NCBI RefSeq assembly: GCF_046506625.1
Contig: NZ_JBKFFP010000009.1
Coordinates: 48,222-112,221 of the forward strand
Source: Zhengella sedimenti
GTDB taxonomy: Bacteria; Pseudomonadota; Alphaproteobacteria; Rhizobiales; Rhizobiaceae
DNA: 64,000 bases
Reading direction: 5' to 3'
Under the pieces are notes generated by a model that had not been told where the DNA came from, made no database searches, and saw nothing but the letters and a program-made list of their open reading frames with translations. The position numbers were made by a program, and so were the translations under genes. Below are positions 42,562 to 50,236 of this stretch, piece after piece. Position 1 is the first letter of the stretch, and every line of letters starts with the position of its first letter.

Positions 42562-42969
42562 ATGAAACGCACCATCATTCTCGCCTGCGCTGCCGCATTC
42601 CTGGCCGGTCCGGCCCTGGCCCAGTCCGGCCTTGTCGGCAAGGCGGAGGAACTGCCCGGCATCACGCTTTCCTCCGGCATGCCGCTGGCGGAAAAGCCGC
42701 TGGAGATCGAGGCCGGCAAGTACTACGAAATCATTATCACCTCGGACGGTTCGGCCGAAATGGCGATCAGCGGTCCGGCCTTCTTCCGTAATTGCTGGAT
42801 CGACGAGATCGTCATCAACGATATCGAGGTGCGGCCGATGGGCGGCATCGATTCCATCGAATTCGACGACGAGGGCGAAGCGGAAATCAGCTTCATCTGC
42901 ATCAAGCCGGGCCAGTTCGAGTTGCGTGCGCCGGGCACCGAGCCGCTGGCGATCACCGTGAAGGGGTGA
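42562..42969 (+). CDS. Small secreted protein of the quinoprotein cluster, cupredoxin-like shape
   Basis: A 135-residue periplasmic protein (signal to about residue 20, ALA) that I do not recognise as a named family. The mature part is acidic and beta-rich. Two cysteines stand in FFRNCWIDEIVIND and SFICIKPGQFELRAPG, the latter resembling the metal-binding loop of cupredoxins but lacking the His ligand, so a disulphide is more likely than a copper site. Ribosome-binding GGGAGGGG precedes it. Its place between the propeller and the ABC ATPase ties it to PQQ alcohol oxidation. Confidence 0.65.
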   Translation: MKRTIILACAAAFLAGPALAQSGLVGKAEELPGITLSSGMPLAEKPLEIEAGKYYEIIITSDGSAEMAISGPAFFRNCWIDEIVINDIEVRPMGGIDSIEFDDEGEAEISFICIKPGQFELRAPGTEPLAITVKG

Positions 42970-43009
42970 GGCCCTTGCCAAGCATGGCCGGCGCCCGCAT
43001 GGTCGGGGC

Positions 43010-43771
43010 ATGAGCGAGGATACCGCAACCCGGGACAAGGCCGCGCTGGCCGTGGAGGGACTGACCTTCCACTACGGCCGGCGCAAGGCCCTGGACAATG
43101 TCTCCTTCGGAATCGAGGCCGGGCGCACGACCATCCTTCTGGGACCGAACGGGGCGGGCAAGTCCACACTTTTTTCCCTGATCAGCGGACTGTTCGCACC
43201 GCAAGCCGGGCGCATCACCATCGCCGGCCGCGACCTTCAGCGAACCGGCGCGGCGGCGCTGGCGCCGCTTGGCATCGTGTTCCAGGCGCAGACGCTGGAT
43301 CTCGACCTGACGGTGGAGCAGAACCTTCGCTATTTCTGCGCGCTGCGCGGCATGGACCGGCGGCAGGCCGGCGCGCGCATCCGCGAGGAACTGGACCGTT
43401 TCGCCATGGCCGACCGGCTTGCCGACAAGGTGCGCTCGCTCAATGGCGGGCACCGGCGGCGCGTCGAGATCGCGCGCGCGCTCTTGCACAAGCCGGCCAT
43501 CCTGCTGCTCGACGAACCGACCGTGGGGCTGGACATTCCGACGCGGCGCGACCTGATCGCGCGGCTGCATGAGCGGGCGAGCCTGGACAATGTGGCGCTG
43601 CTCTGGGCCACGCACCTGATCGACGAGGTGGCGGAGGACGACCAGGTCATCGTCATGCATCGCGGCGCCATCGTCGCCGAGGGGCGGCCCGGGGACCTGA
43701 TGGCGAAGACGGGAACAGCAGATCTCGGCGCGGCCTTCGCGGCACTGACACCGGAGGCGCGCGCCGCATGA
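43010..43771 (+). CDS. PQQ-associated ABC transporter ATP-binding protein
   Basis: A 253-residue cytoplasmic ATPase. Walker A is LLGPNGAGKSTLFSLISG (about residues 44-61), the signature is VRSLNGGHRRRVEIARALL (the usual LSGGQ replaced by LNGGH) and Walker B is ILLLDEPTVGLD. The H-loop is WATHLIDE. It overlaps the permease gene by four bases. NodI/CcmA-like export-type ATPases have this compact form. LNGGH in place of LSGGQ is notable, as in others of this group. Confidence 0.85.
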   Translation: MSEDTATRDKAALAVEGLTFHYGRRKALDNVSFGIEAGRTTILLGPNGAGKSTLFSLISGLFAPQAGRITIAGRDLQRTGAAALAPLGIVFQAQTLDLDLTVEQNLRYFCALRGMDRRQAGARIREELDRFAMADRLADKVRSLNGGHRRRVEIARALLHKPAILLLDEPTVGLDIPTRRDLIARLHERASLDNVALLWATHLIDEVAEDDQVIVMHRGAIVAEGRPGDLMAKTGTADLGAAFAALTPEARAA

Positions 43772-44568
43772 CCGCACCCTCGCCCTTGCGTGCCTTCGGC
43801 GGCATTGCCCGGCGCGAACTGCTGCGTTTCCTGAACCAGCGGGAGCGCTTCTTCGCCGCGCTGGTGCGTCCGCTCGTCTGGCTCATCGTCTTCGCGGCGG
43901 GCTTCCGGGCCGCGCTGGGGCTTTCCATCATCCCGCCCTACCAGACCTACATCACCTACGAGGTCTACATCGTGCCGGGGCTGATCGGCATGATCCAGCT
44001 TTTCAACGGCATGCAGTCATCGCTGTCCATGGTCTACGACCAGGAAATGGGGTCGATGCGCGTGCTCCTGACGACGCCGTTGCCGCGCTGGTTCCTGCTG
44101 CTGGCCAAGCTGATGGCAGGCGTCACGGTCTCCATCGTGCAGGCCTATGCCTTCCTCGTCATCGCCATCCTTTTCGGGATCGACATACCGCTGGCCGGTC
44201 TGCTGCCGGTCCTGCCGGCGCTCATCCTCACCGGGCTGATGGTGGGCGCGCTCGGGCTCCTGCTGGCATCGGTGATCAAGCAGCTCGAGAATTTCGCCGG
44301 CGTCATGAACTTCGTGATCTTCCCGATGTTCTTCCTGTCCACCGCGCTCTATCCCGTCTGGAAGATGCGCGAGGCCAGCGCCATCCTGGCGGAAATCTGC
44401 CAGTGGAACCCGTTCTCGCACGGCATCGAGCTGATCCGCTTCGCACTCTATGGCGAGATGAACTGGCTGGCGCTGGCGGTGACGGCCGGCAGCGGGCTGG
44501 CCTTCTTCCTGGCGGCAAGCTGGGCCTTCGACCCGGCGCGCCGGTTCCGGGCCGGACGCACGGCCTGA
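43768..44568 (+). CDS. PQQ-associated ABC transporter permease (ABC-2 type, PedC-like)
   Basis: A 266-residue membrane protein with six helices, of the ABC-2 export permease family. The opening FGGIARRELLRFLNQRERFFAALVRPLVWLIVFAAGFR and the loop YEVYIVPGLIGMIQLFNGMQSSLSMVYDQEMGSMRVLLTTPLPRWFLL are typical. Family membership implies export rather than import. Partner of the ATPase encoded immediately upstream. It ends four bases before a convergent ABC operon. Confidence 0.85.
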   Translation: MTAPSPLRAFGGIARRELLRFLNQRERFFAALVRPLVWLIVFAAGFRAALGLSIIPPYQTYITYEVYIVPGLIGMIQLFNGMQSSLSMVYDQEMGSMRVLLTTPLPRWFLLLAKLMAGVTVSIVQAYAFLVIAILFGIDIPLAGLLPVLPALILTGLMVGALGLLLASVIKQLENFAGVMNFVIFPMFFLSTALYPVWKMREASAILAEICQWNPFSHGIELIRFALYGEMNWLALAVTAGSGLAFFLAASWAFDPARRFRAGRTA

Positions 44569-44572
44569 CCCT

Positions 44573-45295
44573 TCAGCCTTCGTGCTCCTCCGGCGGATAG
44601 AGCGCCAGGATTTCCGAGAGCATGTCCGCAACGGCTTGCGGCGTGCGATCCGCGCGCGGCGTGTCGATGCGATAGACGCCCCTGACCGTGGCCGGCCGGC
44701 CGGACAACATGACGATCTCGTCGGCAAGTTCCAGCGCCTCGCGCAGGTTGTGCGTGACCATGAGCGCGGTGGTCGGACGGGCCGACCAGACCTGCATGAG
44801 GAGTTTGCGCAAACGCTCCGCCGTCGACTCGTCCAGCGAGACGAAGGGTTCATCGAGCAGCAGAAGCGAGGGTTCAAGCGCGAAGGCGCGTGCCAGCGCC
44901 ACGCGGCGTGCAAGGCCGAGCGACAATTGCCCGGGGAAGAAATTCTCCATGCCGGTCAGGCCGAGCGTGGCATAAAGCCCCGACAGGTCGGCATCCGCCC
45001 GCCCGCCGGCAAGGGGCAGGCGGACATTGCGGTCCACCGAGCGCCAGGGAAGCAGGCGGGGTTCCTGGAACACGACGCCGGTACGCCCCTTCTCCGGCTT
45101 GACGAGGGTGCCGTCGAATTCGCCGTCAAGGCCCAGAATGAGACGCAGCGTCGTGGTCTTGCCGCATCCCGACGGGCCGACGAGGCAGGCAAAACGCCCC
45201 TCGCCCACCGAAAACGACAGGTCGCGGATTGTGACGAGCCGGCCGCCACCTTCCGTGGGAAAAGCCTTTTCGCGGATATTCACCTCAAGCGGCAC
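44573..45295 (-). CDS. ABC transporter ATPase, nitrate/sulfonate/taurine type
   Basis: A 240-residue ATPase, third gene of a three-gene minus-strand importer. Walker A is CLVGPSGCGKTTTLRLILG (about residues 34-52), signature FPGQLSLGLARRVALARAF (the LSGGQ position reads LSLGL), Walker B LLLDEPFVSLDE and H-loop VTHNLREALEL. The altered signature is unusual but occurs in this subfamily. The substrate is not evident; linkage to the quinoprotein cluster suggests a cofactor-, metal- or alcohol-related solute. Confidence 0.83.
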   Translation of the reverse strand: MPLEVNIREKAFPTEGGGRLVTIRDLSFSVGEGRFACLVGPSGCGKTTTLRLILGLDGEFDGTLVKPEKGRTGVVFQEPRLLPWRSVDRNVRLPLAGGRADADLSGLYATLGLTGMENFFPGQLSLGLARRVALARAFALEPSLLLLDEPFVSLDESTAERLRKLLMQVWSARPTTALMVTHNLREALELADEIVMLSGRPATVRGVYRIDTPRADRTPQAVADMLSEILALYPPEEHEG

Positions 45296-46052
45296 GGGGC
45301 CTCCAGCGGCGCGCGTGGCGCTCGTAGGGCTGGATCAGAAGCAGTTCCACGGCGACCATCACCGTCACGAAAGCCAGCGTATAGCCGAGAATGGCGGCGA
45401 CATCGAAGAACTGGAAATAGAGATGGATCTGGAAACCGACGCCGTTGGAACGGCCCAGCAGTTCGACCACGAGAACGATTTTCCAGATCAGCGAGATTCC
45501 GGAGCGCGCCGAGGCCGCGAAATAGGGCTGGAGTTGCGGCAAGACCACCTCGCGCAGCGTGGTGAGGCGGGAGAAACGGAAGACCTTCGCCATTTCCGCA
45601 TAATGCGGATCCATGGAGCGCGCGCCCTCGCGCATGGTGACGATCACGTTGGGGATCTTGTTGACCGCGACCGCACCGATGGCCGCGGCTTCCGACAGGC
45701 CGAACCAGATATAGGCGAGCACGATGGTCACAAGCGCGGGAATGTTGATGAAAAGGATCACCCAGGGATCGAAGAAGCGGTCAAGCCGCGCCGACTGGCC
45801 AAGCGCGATGCCGATGGCAGAGCCGATCGCCATGGCCACGGCGAACGCGCCCACCACGCGCATCAGCGTCATCGACAGGTGAAACGGCAGTTCGCCGCTG
45901 GCCGTTTCCTTCACCATGAAAGCGAAGACCTGTCCGGGCGGGGGAAAGATGCGCGAGCCGATGAGATGGGCCGCGACGAACCAGACCAGAAAGAGACCGG
46001 CGAGCGACGCCAGGAGCGTCGCAGCCGGCCATGAGTTGGGCTTGCCAGCCAA
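45285..46052 (-). CDS. ABC transporter permease, SsuC/TauC-like
   Basis: A 255-residue inner-membrane permease of the binding-protein-dependent type with about six helices. The coupling EAA-type loop is visible as SMDPHYAEMAKVFRFSRLTTLREVVLPQLQPYFAASARSG (about residues 130-169). It overlaps the ATPase gene by 11 bases and follows the binding-protein gene by 14 bases. The assignment to the nitrate/sulfonate/taurine class is firm; the solute is not known. Confidence 0.85.
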   Translation of the reverse strand: MAGKPNSWPAATLLASLAGLFLVWFVAAHLIGSRIFPPPGQVFAFMVKETASGELPFHLSMTLMRVVGAFAVAMAIGSAIGIALGQSARLDRFFDPWVILFINIPALVTIVLAYIWFGLSEAAAIGAVAVNKIPNVIVTMREGARSMDPHYAEMAKVFRFSRLTTLREVVLPQLQPYFAASARSGISLIWKIVLVVELLGRSNGVGFQIHLYFQFFDVAAILGYTLAFVTVMVAVELLLIQPYERHARRWRPRAA

Positions 46053-46066
46053 GGGAGGTCACCCGG

Positions 46067-47053
46067 TCAGAAATTGCTCTTCAGTTCGCTCCAGTAGGTG
46101 CCGGGCTGCATCTTCGTCTCGCCGCCCGTCAGTTTTTCGCCGCCGACGCGGGCCAGCACCTCGAACAGCCGTGCCGCATCTTCCTCCTCGTCCGCGGCCG
46201 GACGGGCGGGTATGCCGTCGCGATAGCGGTCGCGCAAAGTGGTCAGCGTCTTGCCCTCGTCCTTGATGGCGCCGCTCTCATGCAGCCTGTCCCATTCCGC
46301 GTCGGATGACTTCAGCAGGGCCTTGGTATCGCGTGAGGCCTTGACGAAACCCATGGCCGTCTCGGGATGTTCCTTCGCCCAGGCTTCATGGAAGATGTAG
46401 CCCAGTGCCGAGACCGGCCCGGAGGCGCCCAGCGCGTTGGCGGCGTCCTCCGCTGAGACCAGCTTGCGGAAACCTTCCGCTTCGAGGCGCGCGCTCCAGT
46501 GCCAGAAATTCAGGACCGCATCCATCTCGCCGAGCCTGGCCTTTTCCGCCAGCAGCGGCGGCGCGCCATAGGCAATCTCGTTTTCCGCGGCAAGGTCGAG
46601 CCCATGCTCCTGCTTCGCCATGGCCTGGACCAGCAGCCAGCTCTTGTCCAGCGGGCCGCCGGCCACGCCAAGCGTCTTGCCCTTCAGGTCGGCAAGCGAC
46701 TGCAGCGGCGAATCGGCCGGCACCATGATCATGCCGACGGAGGAGGAATAGGGAACCATGGTCAGATCGCCGCCGCTGGCCCGGTCGCGCGAGACCTCCA
46801 GCCAGTCGGACACGATCACGTCCACCTCGCCGGCGCGCAGGGCAACCGCGGTCGCATCCTCGCCAGCGAAGCCGACGACCTCGACATCGACACCGTATTT
46901 CGCGTCAAGGCCATTGGCCTTCATGGCATTGAGTTCCCAGTTGACCGTGCCGTATTTCAGGACGCCGACCCTGACGGTTTCGGCGGCCTGGGCCGGCACG
47001 ATGGCAAGAACGGCGGCGACCGCGACGGCCGCGCCAATGATGCGCTTGAACAT
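46067..47053 (-). CDS. ABC transporter substrate-binding protein, NMT1/SsuA-like
   Basis: A 328-residue periplasmic binding protein with signal peptide (to about residue 23, AQA). The mature part has the NMT1/SsuA fold: VRVGVLKYGTVNWELNAMKANGLDAKYGVDVEVV, later DVIVSDWLEVSRDRASGGDL and LKGKTLGVAGGPLDKSWLL. A Trp-rich patch (DAVLNFWHWSARLEAEGF) may line the ligand site. Start at 47053 has a GAGGAGGAAG leader. First gene of the importer, 84 bases after the TGTAC-N6-GCAAT box, which places it in the same regulon as exaF. Confidence 0.85.
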   Translation of the reverse strand: MFKRIIGAAVAVAAVLAIVPAQAAETVRVGVLKYGTVNWELNAMKANGLDAKYGVDVEVVGFAGEDATAVALRAGEVDVIVSDWLEVSRDRASGGDLTMVPYSSSVGMIMVPADSPLQSLADLKGKTLGVAGGPLDKSWLLVQAMAKQEHGLDLAAENEIAYGAPPLLAEKARLGEMDAVLNFWHWSARLEAEGFRKLVSAEDAANALGASGPVSALGYIFHEAWAKEHPETAMGFVKASRDTKALLKSSDAEWDRLHESGAIKDEGKTLTTLRDRYRDGIPARPAADEEEDAARLFEVLARVGGEKLTGGETKMQPGTYWSELKSNF

Positions 47054-47136
47054 GGCTTCCTCCTCGGAAAGGCAGCCGCCTTGCGGCCGCCGGTTTTCCT
47101 CCGACGCCATCCTAGGGCCGCAGGCGGCAACGGCGA

Positions 47137-47152
47137 ATTGCACTATGGTACA
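47137..47152 (-). promoter_or_regulatory. TGTAC-N6-GCAAT activator box before the SsuA-like operon, with -10
   Basis: On the minus strand TGTACCATAGTGCAAT, matching both 5-base arms exactly with a different 6-base core. It lies 84 bases before the ATG at 47053; TAGGAT (complement of 47109-47114) follows after 22 bases. It also lies 50 bases before the divergent CxxxCW gene and might serve both. Confidence 0.6.
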
Positions 47153-47202
47153 GATGCCGGGCGCGTGCCCGGCATGCAAGATCGGCCAAGGGAGGATCGG
47201 GC

Positions 47203-47790
47203 ATGCGCAGCTTCACTTTGCTGCTGAGCGCCATGGCGATGACGATTGCCTTTTGCGCGCCGCTGGCCGCGCAAGGCGCAAGCGAAGCCTTGCCGCCGGG
47301 CGTCGATCCCGTCACCGGCTTTCGCATGCAGCGCTACCGCGCGCCGACACCCGACACCCTTCCCGGCGGACGGGTCGTCGGGACGGCCGGTGTGAAAGAC
47401 GCCATGGCGGACGGGCGGACGCTGCTGATCGACGTCTATCCGCCCAAGGGCGCCGGGCCGGATCCGCTGGACGGGACCTGGCGCAATTCGGAGACCCGCG
47501 AGACCATTCCCGGTGCCGTCTGGCTGCCGGAAGTCGGGCGCGGTTTCCTGGCCGCCGACTACGAGGCCTATTTCCGGCGCAATCTCGACGCGCTGACGGC
47601 GGGCGAGAAGGATCGGCCGCTCCTGTTCTTCTGCACGGCGGATTGCTGGCAGGGCTGGAACGCGGCGCGACGGGCAATCCTGTGGGGCCACACGGCGGTC
47701 AGCTGGTATCCCGGCGGCAGCGACCAGTGGGTGCTCGATGATGGAAGGACAACCGTCGCCGAGCCGGTCAATTTCCTGAACGAACCATGA
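47203..47790 (+). CDS. PQQ-dependent catabolism-associated CxxxCW motif protein
   Basis: A 195-residue secreted, rhodanese-like protein of the family named for PQQ-linked catabolism. The signal peptide ends near residue 23 (LAAQG). The motif lies at Cys144, Cys148 and Trp149 (LLFFCTADCWQGWNAARRAILWG), in the position of a rhodanese active loop, so thiol chemistry is likely. It heads an operon leading into the MoxR/VWA genes. Together with the SoxYZ-like carrier and the metallo-hydrolase it suggests a thiol-relay side pathway in the cluster. Confidence 0.85.
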   Translation: MRSFTLLLSAMAMTIAFCAPLAAQGASEALPPGVDPVTGFRMQRYRAPTPDTLPGGRVVGTAGVKDAMADGRTLLIDVYPPKGAGPDPLDGTWRNSETRETIPGAVWLPEVGRGFLAADYEAYFRRNLDALTAGEKDRPLLFFCTADCWQGWNAARRAILWGHTAVSWYPGGSDQWVLDDGRTTVAEPVNFLNEP

Positions 47791-47837
47791 GGCGCACGGG
47801 GCGCGTGTTCCCGGCAACGGAGTGCTTGAGAAGTTCC

Positions 47838-48824
47838 ATGGACCAGGCCAAGAACAATTCCACCGATGTGGACGCGGGCGCCGCGTTCGATGCCGCGCGC
47901 GGCTGGCTCGGCGAGCGGCTGATCGGACGCGCGGCGCTCATCGACCGGCTGATGATCGCGCTGCTGACCGGCGGGCACGTGCTGATCGAAGGCGCGCCGG
48001 GGCTTGCCAAGACACGCGCCGTCCGTCTGTTCGCCCAATGCGTGTCGGCCGATTTCGTGCGCATCCAGGCAACACCGGACCTGCTGCCCGCGGACCTGAC
48101 CGGCACCACCGTCTTCCGGCCCGAAACCGGCACCTTCGAATTCGTCGAGGGGCCGCTGTTCTCCAATGTGGTGCTGGTGGACGAGGTGAACCGGGCGCCG
48201 CCCAAGGTGCAATCGGCCCTGCTGGAAGCCATGGGCGAAGGCCAGATCACCGCCGGGGGCGTCACGCGCCACCTGGCCCGGCCCTTCCTCGTGGCGGCAA
48301 CCCAGAACCCCATCGAGCACGAAGGCACCTATCCCCTGCCCGAGGCGCAGCTCGACCGCTTCCTGTTCTTCGTGGAAATTCCCATGCCCGAAGCCGGCGA
48401 GGAACGCTTCATCCTGGACCTGGCGCTCGGCGAGGCGTCCGGGCAAACAGGCAGCGGCGCACCGGCCATCGCGCCCGATAAGCTGGAGGCTGCCCAAAAG
48501 GCGGTTGCCGGTGTCCACGTGGCGCCAGCGGTTCGCGACTACATCGTGCGCCTTGTCGCGGCGACCCGCGGCGAAGGGGCCGGCGGAGCGGCGGCCGGGG
48601 ATATCGAACACGCCGCCAGCCCGCGCGGCACGATCGGGCTTGCCCAGGCCGCGCAGGCCGCCGCATGGCTGGCCGGACGCGACCACGTGCTGCCATCGGA
48701 CGTGCGCGACCTCGCCGTCGACGTGCTGTCGGGGCGCATTGGGCTGACCTACAGGGCGCGGGCGGAAGGCCGGACGGCGCAGTCGGTCATCGCCGCGATC
48801 GCAAACCTGGTTCCGGTCACCTGA
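47838..48824 (+). CDS. MoxR-family AAA+ ATPase (MxaR-like)
   Basis: A 328-residue MoxR AAA+ ATPase that probably drives cofactor or metal insertion into the quinoprotein, together with the VWA proteins encoded downstream. Walker A is VLIEGAPGLAKTRAVRLFAQ (about residues 51-70), Walker B VVLVDEVNRAPPKVQSALLEAM, sensor 1 FLVAATQNPIEHEGTYPLPEAQLDRF. An alternative ATG at 47787 overlaps the previous stop (ATGA) and would add 17 residues; 47838 is preferred for better agreement with the family N-terminus. Confidence 0.88.
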   Translation: MDQAKNNSTDVDAGAAFDAARGWLGERLIGRAALIDRLMIALLTGGHVLIEGAPGLAKTRAVRLFAQCVSADFVRIQATPDLLPADLTGTTVFRPETGTFEFVEGPLFSNVVLVDEVNRAPPKVQSALLEAMGEGQITAGGVTRHLARPFLVAATQNPIEHEGTYPLPEAQLDRFLFFVEIPMPEAGEERFILDLALGEASGQTGSGAPAIAPDKLEAAQKAVAGVHVAPAVRDYIVRLVAATRGEGAGGAAAGDIEHAASPRGTIGLAQAAQAAAWLAGRDHVLPSDVRDLAVDVLSGRIGLTYRARAEGRTAQSVIAAIANLVPVT

Positions 48825-48825
48825 C

Positions 48826-49746
48826 ATGCTGGAAGGCCCGACCGACGGCACGCAACTGACGCTCGACCGGCTGATCGCCCTGCAGGCCGAGGTGCTGTCC
48901 GGCGGCGGGCGAAGCCTGCGCGGGCTGACGCATTTCCCCGGCCTCGTGCGCGGACCGAAGCGGGGCCAAGGCCTCGATTTCGATGACCTGCGCCTCTATG
49001 CCCCCGGCGATGACGTCCGCCATATAGACTGGAATGTCACCGCCCGCACGGGCAGGCCGCATACGCGCCTTTACCGCGAAGAGCGCGAGCGCGCCGTCAC
49101 CCTGGCCGTGGACCTGCGGCCCTCGATGCTGACAGGCTCGCGCATGCTGCGCGCCGTCGCCGCCGGGGAACTGGCCGGCGCCATTGCATGGCAGGCAGCG
49201 GTTGACGGCGACCGGACCGGCGCCGCCGTGTGGTCGGGCCAAGACGTCGAAGCCAGCCGTCCAGCCAGCGGCGACAGGGGCGCGCTGGCCGCCGCGCGGC
49301 TCATCGCCGGCGGCTTCGCTTCCGTGCGTGGCAGGCCGGATGGCGCAGGCGGCGATGGTCTGGACCGCTTCATTGCCTGGCTCAACGGGGCCGGCCGAAC
49401 CGCCGGCGCGGCCATCCTGCTGACCGGGCTGGACATGCCCGGACCCGGCTTCACTGCGGCGATCGCGGAGGCCGGCAAGCGGCGGCGCCTGGCGTTGATC
49501 CATGTTCTCGATCCGATGGAATTGCAGAGCCTGCCGCCGGGGCGCTACACTGTCCGGGCGGGCGGCAGGCAGGTTCGGGCACGGCTGGACCGCGCCGCGG
49601 CGGATGCCGCCGTCCGGCGGATGGCCGAGACGCGCGCGCGCCTCCATGCGGAGATCGAGGCAGGCGGCGTGCCGGTCCTGACCCACGTCGCCGGCGAACC
49701 GGCCGCCAGGGCGCTGGCGGGGCTGGAAATGCGCGGCTGGCTTTGA
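48826..49746 (+). CDS. DUF58 protein (MxaS-like)
   Basis: A 306-residue cytoplasmic protein with the DUF58 signature DDLRLYAPGDDVRHIDWNVTARTG (about residues 53-76), followed by a degenerate VWA-like domain (AVTLAVDLRPSMLTGSRML). It is the constant partner of MoxR ATPases and corresponds to MxaS of methylotrophs. It starts one base after the moxR stop. It may bind the client protein that MoxR remodels. Confidence 0.85.
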   Translation: MLEGPTDGTQLTLDRLIALQAEVLSGGGRSLRGLTHFPGLVRGPKRGQGLDFDDLRLYAPGDDVRHIDWNVTARTGRPHTRLYREERERAVTLAVDLRPSMLTGSRMLRAVAAGELAGAIAWQAAVDGDRTGAAVWSGQDVEASRPASGDRGALAAARLIAGGFASVRGRPDGAGGDGLDRFIAWLNGAGRTAGAAILLTGLDMPGPGFTAAIAEAGKRRRLALIHVLDPMELQSLPPGRYTVRAGGRQVRARLDRAAADAAVRRMAETRARLHAEIEAGGVPVLTHVAGEPAARALAGLEMRGWL

Positions 49747-49771
49747 GGTTGGCGGGCGGAACGGACGGACG

Positions 49772-50236
49772 ATGCGCAACCCACTCGACGACCTTCGCGA
49801 CATTCACCTGCCGGACCCGCCGCCCGGTCTGCCCGACTGGCTGCTGATCTTCATCACGGCCGCCGCAGCGGCATCGGCGGTGCTGCTGATCATGGCGCTG
49901 TTCGGCCGCGGCTCACCTGCCATTCGCGCCACGCTGGCGCAACTCGAACGGATCGACACCCGCGACAATGGCGCCGCCATCGCCCACATGGCCACGCTGC
50001 TGCGCCGCTATGCCCTGGCCAGGCTGAAGGGTCCACCGGCCAGCGAGGCGGCACGCCTGACCGGCGACGCCTGGCTTGCGCGCCTCGACCAGCTGACCGG
50101 AAGCCGTTTCTTCACCCAGGGCAATGGGCGGGTCTTCGGCGAGGCGCTCTATGCCCGTGGTCCCCATCCCGACGCGGAAGGGCTGAAGCACGATCTCGCC
50201 CGCCTGCTGAAGCGGCAGGGGCTGAAACCATGGTGA
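49772..50236 (+). CDS. DUF4381 membrane protein
   Basis: A 154-residue protein with one helix (LLIFITAAAAASAVLLIMALFG, about residues 25-46) after a Pro-rich lead (DIHLPDPPPGLPDW) and a cytoplasmic domain (LLRRYALARLKGPPASEAARLTGDAWLARLDQLTG). DUF4381 genes occur between DUF58 and VWA genes in MoxR operons and match the position of mxaA. It overlaps the next gene by seven bases. Confidence 0.82.
   Translation: MRNPLDDLRDIHLPDPPPGLPDWLLIFITAAAAASAVLLIMALFGRGSPAIRATLAQLERIDTRDNGAAIAHMATLLRRYALARLKGPPASEAARLTGDAWLARLDQLTGSRFFTQGNGRVFGEALYARGPHPDAEGLKHDLARLLKRQGLKPW

Noticed and set aside
41374..43038. 554-codon minus-strand frame opposite the beta-propeller and ABC genes
   Set aside because: No domain recognised; the plus-strand genes have signal peptides, ribosome-binding sites and Walker motifs.
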